Origin: Lysobacter sp.
GTDB lineage: Bacteria > Pseudomonadota > Gammaproteobacteria > Xanthomonadales > Xanthomonadaceae
Assembly: GCA_030151365.1 (NCBI GenBank)
Contig: JASLDW010000016.1
Span: forward strand, 18,076-82,075
Direction of reading: 5' to 3'
DNA length: 64,000 nucleotides
The position numbers and the translations under genes were made by a program. Positions 58,355 to 64,000 of the stretch are shown in pieces (positions within the stretch are counted from its first letter, which is position 1; every line of letters starts with the position of its first letter). The notes below the pieces were generated by a model. That model did not search any database, was not told where the DNA came from, and saw nothing but the letters and a program-made list of their open reading frames with translations.

Positions 58355-59460
58355 TGGAAAAAAAGCAAATCCTCGTCGTCGTCGGCACCCGGCCCGAGGC
58401 GATCAAGATGGCGCCGGTGATCATCGCTCTGAAGGCGCAGCCGTGGGCGCACGTCACCGTGTTGGCCACCGCGCAGCATCGCCAGATGCTCGACCAGGTG
58501 ATGGCTGCCTTCGGGATTCCCGTCGATATCGACCTCGACTTGATGCGGCCCAACCAGTCGCTGACGGAATTGACCGCGCGGATCCTGCAGGGCATGACCC
58601 CGGTGTTCGCGCAACGGCGGTTCGATGCGGTTCTCGTGCAGGGCGACACCACGACCGTGATGGCCGTCGCCATGGCGTCTTTCTACCAGGGCATTCCGGT
58701 TGGCCACATCGAGGCCGGCCTGCGCACCGGGGATATCCGCAATCCGTTCCCGGAAGAAATGAACCGCGTCGTCGCCGGAAGGTTGTCGCGCTGGCATTTC
58801 GCGCCGACCGCGAGCGCCAGGGAAAATCTCCTGCGCGAGGGGTATCCCGGGAAGGACATCCACGTCACCGGCAATACCGTGATCGATGCGTTGATGATGG
58901 TGGCGTCGCGCGACTTGGCGATGGACGTCGACGTTCCCCAAGGGAAGAAACTGATCCTCGTGACTTCGCATCGCCGCGAGAACTTCGGGGCGCCGTTGCG
59001 TGAAATCTGTTTGGCCGTGCGCGATCTCGTCGATCGCCACGATGATGTCCATGTCGTGTACCCGGTGCATCCGAATCCCAACGTCACCGGGACGGTCAAC
59101 GAAATCCTCGGGGGGAATCCGGCGATTGCCTTGTGCCAGCCACTGGAATATCTCCCGTTCGTCGCCGCGATGAAGCGTGCGCACCTGATCCTCAGCGATT
59201 CCGGCGGCGTGCAGGAGGAGGCGCCGGCGTTGGGCAAGCCGGTGCTGGTGATGCGCAGGGAAACCGAGCGGCCCGAAGCGGTCGCCGAAGGCGTGGTGCG
59301 GCTGGTTGGAACCGATCGCGCAACCATCGTCCGCGAAGCGGACCTGTTGCTGACCGACCCCGATGCATATGCGGGAATGGCCCGCGGCATCTCGCCTTAT
59401 GGCGACGGCAAGGCGGCCCGGCGCATCGCGGAAATCCTTCGCGCGGATCTCGGCGCATGA
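58354..59460 (+). CDS. wecB: UDP-N-acetylglucosamine 2-epimerase (non-hydrolysing)
   Basis: Interconverts UDP-GlcNAc and UDP-ManNAc, giving a ManNAc donor for the polysaccharide. The 368-residue protein has VVVGTRPEAIKMAPVI (10-17 is GTRPEAIK), VQGDTTTVMAVAMASFYQGIPVGHIEAGLRTGD, PFPEEMNRVVAGRLSRWHFAP, VTSHRRENFGAPLREICLAV and SGGVQEEAPALGKPVLVMR. These match the non-hydrolysing family (WecB/MnaA). The start uses the ATG overlapping the previous stop. No UDP-ManNAc dehydrogenase (WecC) is in this window. The stop overlaps the next ATG. Confidence 0.94.
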   Translation: MEKKQILVVVGTRPEAIKMAPVIIALKAQPWAHVTVLATAQHRQMLDQVMAAFGIPVDIDLDLMRPNQSLTELTARILQGMTPVFAQRRFDAVLVQGDTTTVMAVAMASFYQGIPVGHIEAGLRTGDIRNPFPEEMNRVVAGRLSRWHFAPTASARENLLREGYPGKDIHVTGNTVIDALMMVASRDLAMDVDVPQGKKLILVTSHRRENFGAPLREICLAVRDLVDRHDDVHVVYPVHPNPNVTGTVNEILGGNPAIALCQPLEYLPFVAAMKRAHLILSDSGGVQEEAPALGKPVLVMRRETERPEAVAEGVVRLVGTDRATIVREADLLLTDPDAYAGMARGISPYGDGKAARRIAEILRADLGA

Positions 59461-60401
59461 AATCGCGTGCCATGCGCGAGCTGGTGAAAGTGGTGGTCTC
59501 CGCCGGGATGATCGCGGCCCTGGTGGTCTGGGTCGATTGGACTTCCGTACTGCGCGCGCTGGCATCCGCGGACAGGAGCCTGCTGCTGTTGGCGCTGGTC
59601 GCGATGGCGCCGACCGTGGCGCTGGCGGCCTGGCGATGGAGTCACGCGGCGCGTGCGTCGGGCATCGACATGCCGCTCCGCTTCTACATGAAGGCCACCT
59701 ATTCGGCGTTGTTCATCGGTCAGTTCCTGCCGGCGGGCCTCGGCGTGGACGCCGCACGGCTTGCCTATTTCATGCATCGGCGCGCACGCCTTTCGCAGGC
59801 GCTGCAGTCGCTGGCGCTGGATCGGTTGACGGGCGTGACCAGCATGATCAGCGTCCTTGCGCTCGGCTTGCCGATCATCTGGGACAGGTTGCCGGGCATT
59901 CTGCGACTGTTCTCGCTGTCGTTGGTGCTGGCGACGATCGTCGGCGTCTGCGTCGTCATGCTCGTCAACAGGCTCGGATTCATCGTGCGCTACCCGGGTA
60001 CCGGCAGGCGCCGCAAGATCATCGACCTGGTGTTGGCGGTGCGCAGCAGCATCCTTTCAAGGCAATCGGCCGCAGCCTTTGCAATCAGCATCGGCATATA
60101 CTGCCTGATGATTCTGGGCGTCCACCTGATCGCCAGCGCGATCGGGGTGGAAACCGGGTATTTCCCCTTGCTCGCCATCGTGGCGCTGGCCATGTTCGTC
60201 TCGCTGCTGCCGATCTCGGTGAATGGCTGGGGCGTTCGTGAAGGCGCGATGGTCGCCGGCCTTGCAGCACTCGGCGTGTCCAAGGAATCCGCGCTCGCGA
60301 TATCCCTGTTGTTCGGATTCGCGAATGCACTCATTACCGTGCCGGGCATTTTCGTCTGGCATTCCCGCCGTGCACACGGGATTGCGGCTGCGGCCGATTG
60401 A
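59457..60401 (+). CDS. UPF0104/LPG-synthase-TM-type membrane protein
   Basis: A 314-residue inner-membrane protein with about eight hydrophobic segments, of the UPF0104 (lysylphosphatidylglycerol-synthase transmembrane) family. Typical: ATYSALFIGQFLPAGLGVDAARLAYF, LALDRLTGVTSMISVLALGL, and FVSLLPISVNGWGVREGAMVAGLAALGVSKESALAISLLFGF. The soluble MprF domain is absent. Such proteins are often in glycan clusters and may flip or move lipid-linked precursors; this role is not proven. It overlaps the wecB stop (ATGA) and precedes the methyltransferase/GT2 gene by 24 bases. Confidence 0.82.
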   Translation: MKSRAMRELVKVVVSAGMIAALVVWVDWTSVLRALASADRSLLLLALVAMAPTVALAAWRWSHAARASGIDMPLRFYMKATYSALFIGQFLPAGLGVDAARLAYFMHRRARLSQALQSLALDRLTGVTSMISVLALGLPIIWDRLPGILRLFSLSLVLATIVGVCVVMLVNRLGFIVRYPGTGRRRKIIDLVLAVRSSILSRQSAAAFAISIGIYCLMILGVHLIASAIGVETGYFPLLAIVALAMFVSLLPISVNGWGVREGAMVAGLAALGVSKESALAISLLFGFANALITVPGIFVWHSRRAHGIAAAAD

Positions 60402-60425
60402 CCGGAAGTTCCAGGAGCAATGCAA

Positions 60426-61697
60426 ATGAGGAAGTATTTCTACCGCCTGTTGTCCAATTACATCAGGCTCTATGCGCGCCCCGGCGATCGCGTCGTGGAA
60501 GTCGACGGCGTTTCCGGCGAACTGCGCGCGTTCCTCGGTTCCGCCGAAGAGGCGAACAGCAGGGACCTCGGGGCCGCCGGCACTGCCGATTACCTGATCT
60601 TCAACGGCAATCTGCACTACGAAGCGGATATCCAGAATTACCTGGCCGGCATCCGCAGTGCCGTCAGCGACAGCGGCCGTTTGCTGATCGTGACCTACAG
60701 TGCGTTGTGGCGTCCGTTCGTCCAGTTGGCGACGAAGCTGGGCCTGCGCCGCAAGACGATGGAATCGAACTGGCTCGCCGATGCCGACATCGAAAATTTC
60801 CTGCGCCTGACCGGCTACGAGTTGGTGCGCAAGGACAATCGCGTCCTGTTCCCGTTCTACATCCCGTTGTTGTCCACGTTGCTGAACCGCTACCTGGCGC
60901 CGCTGCCGGTCTTCCGCGCCCTGACCCTGGTCAATCTCTACGTGGCGCGACCGCTGCCTGTTGCCGATGCGTCGAAGCGTCCGTCTGTTTCCGTCGTGGT
61001 CGCCGCAAGGAACGAGGCCGGCAACATCGACAACATCGTCGCTCGCGTCAAGGCGATGGGGCCGGACGACGAACTCATCTTCATCGAAGGCGGATCCTCG
61101 GACGACACCTGGGACCGCATCGTGCAGGCCAAGGCGGCCAATCCCGATCGCAACATCGTGATCGGCAAGCAGGACGGGAAGGGCAAGGGCGATGCCGTCC
61201 GCAAGGGTTTCGACATGGCATCGAAGGACATCCTGATGATCCTGGACGCCGACCTGACGGTGCCGCCGGAAGACCTGCCGAAGTTCTACGAGGCGCTCGC
61301 CAGCGGCAAGGCCGAATTCATCAACGGTTCGCGCCTGGTCTATCCGATGGAGAAGGAGGCCATGCGCTTCCTCAACATGCTGGGCAACAGGTTCTTCGCC
61401 GCGGCGTTCTCGTTCGTGCTGGGTCAGCGCTTCAAGGACACCTTGTGCGGGACGAAGGTGCTGACGCGCACGAACTACCAGAGGCTCGCCGCGAATCGTT
61501 CGTACTTCGGCGACTTCGATCCCTTCGGCGATTTCGACCTGATCTTCGGTGCGTCGCGGATGGGCCTGAAAGTCATCGAAGTGCCGATCACCTACCGTGA
61601 GCGCACCTACGGCGAGACCAACATCTCGCGCTGGCGCCACGGGGCGCTCCTGCTGGTGATGCTGGTCTTCGCCAGTCGCAAGTTGAAATTCATATGA
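60426..61697 (+). CDS. Degenerate methyltransferase-like / glycosyltransferase family 2 fusion
   Basis: A 423-residue protein. The N-terminal 160 residues look like a class I methyltransferase fold (YARPGDRVVEVDGVSGELRAFLG, SDSGRLLIVTYSALWRPFVQLATKLGLR), but the first motif lacks the usual G-x-G-x-G, so AdoMet binding is doubtful. From about residue 185 a GT2 domain of the dolichyl-phosphate-mannose-synthase type follows: SVSVVVAARNEAGNIDNIV, DELIFIEGGSSDDTWDR, LDADLTVPPEDLPKFYEAL and FKDTLCGTKVLTRTNYQRL. The AGGAG ribosome site suits this ATG; an ATG 6 bases earlier is possible. It likely makes a polyprenyl-phosphate sugar. Confidence 0.82.
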   Translation: MRKYFYRLLSNYIRLYARPGDRVVEVDGVSGELRAFLGSAEEANSRDLGAAGTADYLIFNGNLHYEADIQNYLAGIRSAVSDSGRLLIVTYSALWRPFVQLATKLGLRRKTMESNWLADADIENFLRLTGYELVRKDNRVLFPFYIPLLSTLLNRYLAPLPVFRALTLVNLYVARPLPVADASKRPSVSVVVAARNEAGNIDNIVARVKAMGPDDELIFIEGGSSDDTWDRIVQAKAANPDRNIVIGKQDGKGKGDAVRKGFDMASKDILMILDADLTVPPEDLPKFYEALASGKAEFINGSRLVYPMEKEAMRFLNMLGNRFFAAAFSFVLGQRFKDTLCGTKVLTRTNYQRLAANRSYFGDFDPFGDFDLIFGASRMGLKVIEVPITYRERTYGETNISRWRHGALLLVMLVFASRKLKFI

Positions 61698-63556
61698 TGA
61701 ACGCCCTCGGCCCGAAGGAGACCGACATGCAGATGAACGGGAAAATGCGCGAAATCGTCGCCATAGTCGCGACATTGGCGATATCGCTGGTTGTCCACCT
61801 GTGGCTGCCGCTTCTCCATCCGACCCCGCTGTATTCGGATTTCCTGTCGGTCGTGGCGTTCGCTTCCGACATCGCCAAGCACGGACCGGCGACACCGGGC
61901 TGGTATTGGGCGCTGTTCAGCGCCGGCACCCCGACGTTGCTGTCGATTCCGATCGCGCTCATCGGCGGCGATCCGGCGCCCATCGCCAGAGTGGCGACCG
62001 CCTTGCTGATTTCGGTCTTGCCCCTTTTGCCCTTGCTGATGCTTCGCAGCGTTTTGCCGCTGTGGTCGCGCCTGCTGGTGGCTGCGATCCTGGTGTTCAT
62101 GCCTGCCGATATCGTGTTCTCGGGCGTGGTGGCCCAGGACAACTGGGTCCAGCTTCCGGCGTTGGCACTGGCCTGCCTTGCGGTACGCAATGCCTGGGGC
62201 AGCGGGAAAGGTTACCCGGTATCCAGTGCAATCCTCTGGTGCCTGGCGCTGTATATCCGCCAGGAAATGCTGGTTGCGTTGCTGCCGCTGGCGCTGCTGG
62301 CGGCGTGGCCGTTGCGTGCGGCTTCGCCATCGCCGTCGCGCGTGCGTTCGACGGCGATGTTTGCGGTGCTTTCGATCGTCTTCATGCTTGGCATCGCCGG
62401 CCAGCGCCAGGCCGCGACCGGGAAGTTCTCGTTGATGTCGGAGCACGGCGGCGCATCGATGCTGGGTTCATACATTCCCGGTGCCGGTTTCGGCTGGATC
62501 GCGTACGACGACTACGAGGCGCGTCGTGCACCGGAAGTTGCGGGCGACACCGATGCCAAGCTGACGCGCGCCGGGCAACTTGCCCGGGAAGAGATCGCGG
62601 CGCGACCCGGGTTCCACCTGGTCCGCCGAATCGGCGCGGTCGTGGATACGGCCACCGGGCATGACGGGACATTGCAATATTGGGCTTTCGGCGCTGGCGG
62701 CGCGAACGGCCCCGAGCGCAACGCGAGCGAATCGGCGATTGCCGTTCGCCTGGGCGCCGCCTTCGCGCGTCCCGTGATTTTTTCGACGGTATTGCTGCAC
62801 GCCTTGTTCCTGGGCGCGATGTTCGTCGGCTGGAAGACACGCGATCGCGCGCTGATCGCCATCGGGCTCGCCGTCGCTCTCAAGGTCGGCATCCAGTTCC
62901 TGCTGGTGGTGCAGGCGCGATTTTTCCTGGTGGCGATGGTCCTCGAGGCGTTGGCGATCGGCATCGCGGCGGTGCGGCTGTATCAGAACCGGGGATTGCT
63001 GAAAGGGGCAACGATCGCCACGGTTGCCGGCATCGCCTCCCTCTTGCTGGCGATTGCGGGACTTGGCCGGCTTGCGCAGTGGGTGAGCGAACAAGACCAG
63101 GCCAGGACGCAGGAATTGCAGCGCGAATATCGTGCGAGCGCGGCATCGGTCCTTGCCGATTGCCATCTTTCGGGCGGGCGCGTGCTTTCTTCCGATGCGG
63201 CAGGTTTCACCTTCGCGGTCGAGCATCCGGATCCGGCCCCGGGCGAATCCGCCGAGCTGCGTTGCAGGCTTTCGCCGATCGGCAAGGGCGGCAACATCGC
63301 GCTGGAAGTCGAGGACAGCTATGCGCCAGGCGGTTTCCAGGACCGCATGTTCCAGGTCGTGCAGCTGGACGGCAAGGAAGTGCGCCGGCACGACATCGGC
63401 GCGGAAGCGTGGGCGGGATGGTGGCGGCAGGCGATCCCCGTTGGCCAGGGATCAAGCCAGGATGTGCGCGTCAGGATCGAAAGCCTGCGCCCCGACAAGG
63501 GGCCGGGCTGGGGCAATGCCGCGAAGACGGCGGTGAGGTTCGTTCCCGCGCAATAG
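61694..63556 (+). CDS. GT39-like integral membrane glycosyltransferase
   Basis: A 620-residue inner-membrane protein with about eleven helices (from residue 19 to about 475). It is followed by a soluble C-terminal domain of roughly 145 residues with beta-strand character (HLSGGRVLSSDAAGFTFAVEHPDPAPGESAELRCRLSPIG). The N-terminal part has LYSDFLSVVAFASDIAKHG, where an acidic pair lies in the first periplasmic loop, as in polyprenyl-phosphate-sugar-using GT-C enzymes. The C-terminal domain might bind glycan. It overlaps the preceding stop (ATGA). No specific donor can be assigned. It is the last gene on this strand. Confidence 0.72.
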   Translation: MMNALGPKETDMQMNGKMREIVAIVATLAISLVVHLWLPLLHPTPLYSDFLSVVAFASDIAKHGPATPGWYWALFSAGTPTLLSIPIALIGGDPAPIARVATALLISVLPLLPLLMLRSVLPLWSRLLVAAILVFMPADIVFSGVVAQDNWVQLPALALACLAVRNAWGSGKGYPVSSAILWCLALYIRQEMLVALLPLALLAAWPLRAASPSPSRVRSTAMFAVLSIVFMLGIAGQRQAATGKFSLMSEHGGASMLGSYIPGAGFGWIAYDDYEARRAPEVAGDTDAKLTRAGQLAREEIAARPGFHLVRRIGAVVDTATGHDGTLQYWAFGAGGANGPERNASESAIAVRLGAAFARPVIFSTVLLHALFLGAMFVGWKTRDRALIAIGLAVALKVGIQFLLVVQARFFLVAMVLEALAIGIAAVRLYQNRGLLKGATIATVAGIASLLLAIAGLGRLAQWVSEQDQARTQELQREYRASAASVLADCHLSGGRVLSSDAAGFTFAVEHPDPAPGESAELRCRLSPIGKGGNIALEVEDSYAPGGFQDRMFQVVQLDGKEVRRHDIGAEAWAGWWRQAIPVGQGSSQDVRVRIESLRPDKGPGWGNAAKTAVRFVPAQ

Positions 63557-63597
63557 GCATGTCGGATCGCGCATGGATGCGCGATGCCGGGAGCATC

Positions 63598-64000
63598 TCA
63601 ACGGCGGGCGAGGATGTTGTAGTAATCGTCCTCGCCTTCGGCGAAGTCCATCGACTGCCCTTCCGGGATGGCGTGCAGCCTGAAGCCGGACTCGCGCATG
63701 CGGTCGAGAAATTCTTCGGGATCGTGACCGCTGCGGCGGATCCCGTACGGCCAGAATTCGAAAAGAAGGACGATGCCCGGGTTGTCCGCCAGCACCCGTT
63801 CGGCACCGCGCATTGCAATGGGTTCCGCGCCCTGGATGTCCATCTTGATGAAATCCACGCGCGAGCCCGGAGGCACGAGATCATCGATTCGATAGGCCGG
63901 TACGGAGACCGCCTGGCGCGATTCTCCCGAATCATAGGTCTGATGATCCACGTTCAGGCTGCTGGAAACATATAGCGTGCACGTGCCGGTCGTGTCCGAT
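63598..64000 (-). CDS. FkbM-family methyltransferase (partial, cut by window edge)
   Basis: The C-terminal part of an FkbM-type AdoMet-dependent methyltransferase; the start lies beyond the window. The visible 133 residues include GTCTLYVSSSLNVDHQTY, IDDLVPPGSRVDFIKMDIQGAEPIAMRGAERVLADNPGIVLLFEFWPYG and a C-terminal DDYYNILARR, matching the FkbM family pattern (D-x-x-K-x-D-x-x-G-x-E). Members O-methylate sugars. It is convergent with the membrane glycosyltransferase, 41 bases apart, and probably belongs to the same polysaccharide locus. Confidence 0.86.
   Translation of the reverse strand, partial: SDTTGTCTLYVSSSLNVDHQTYDSGESRQAVSVPAYRIDDLVPPGSRVDFIKMDIQGAEPIAMRGAERVLADNPGIVLLFEFWPYGIRRSGHDPEEFLDRMRESGFRLHAIPEGQSMDFAEGEDDYYNILARR

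Overview
The window is high-GC DNA, roughly two thirds G+C by eye, with tightly packed genes and no insertion sequence, prophage or CRISPR array that I can see. Gene content and protein style point to Lysobacteraceae (Xanthomonadaceae), a Lysobacter/Luteimonas/Xanthomonas-like gammaproteobacterium. The main pointers are a Clp-type CRP homologue closely resembling the Xanthomonas one, divergent from speD; birA-coaX-SPOR; a branched-chain keto acid dehydrogenase operon; kynA; hppD-hmgA; and an ABC-type polysaccharide cluster. The species cannot be fixed from sequence reading alone.

Layout. 1-5.5 kb: a secreted small protein, a PhoP/PhoQ-like two-component pair, biotin ligase and type III pantothenate kinase with a SPOR protein, and tRNA-Thr. 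5.6-12.6 kb: an ECF sigma/FecR/TonB-receptor signalling unit that runs into two tandem NMT1/THI5-like substrate-binding proteins with no ABC permease or ATPase. 12.6-18.9 kb: arginase, CsbD, trpS, an ACT protein, OsmC and an ArsR-type regulator, then a two-lobed aspartic-protease-like secreted protein behind a strong promoter with a palindromic operator. 18.9-25.7 kb (minus strand): the E1alpha-E1beta-E2 branched-chain keto acid dehydrogenase and a large secreted endonuclease. 25.8-32.8 kb: tryptophan dioxygenase, a peptide symporter, AraC and MarR regulators, and the first half of tyrosine breakdown (hppD, hmgA). 32.8-43 kb: transporters, purC, rpe, a His-rich secreted protein beside a second two-component system, and clp. 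43-50.8 kb: speD, coq7, rplM-rpsI, tRNA-Gln, the second half of tyrosine breakdown (fumarylacetoacetase and maleylacetoacetate isomerase), pilU, a YdcH-like protein and an isolated CBS-domain stub. 50.8-64 kb: a surface-polysaccharide cluster (glycosyltransferases, ABC export pair, UDP-GlcNAc 2-epimerase, membrane glycosyltransferase), ending in a partial FkbM methyltransferase.

How the genes work together. The tyrosine/homogentisate pathway is split between 30.3-32.8 kb and 46.8-48.5 kb. Both halves carry nearly the same palindromic site, one of them between marR and hppD, so one MarR protein probably controls both. In the polysaccharide cluster, a Wzt-like ATPase with a C-terminal glycan-recognition-type domain sits next to a 1008-residue protein fusing a pyruvyltransferase, a long coiled coil and a glycosyltransferase. 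That architecture suggests a chain-capping and length-measuring enzyme analogous to WbdD or WbbB, but with a pyruvyl cap. The CBS stub at the edge of this cluster resembles the C-terminus of cystathionine beta-synthase and may mark where the cluster replaced older DNA.
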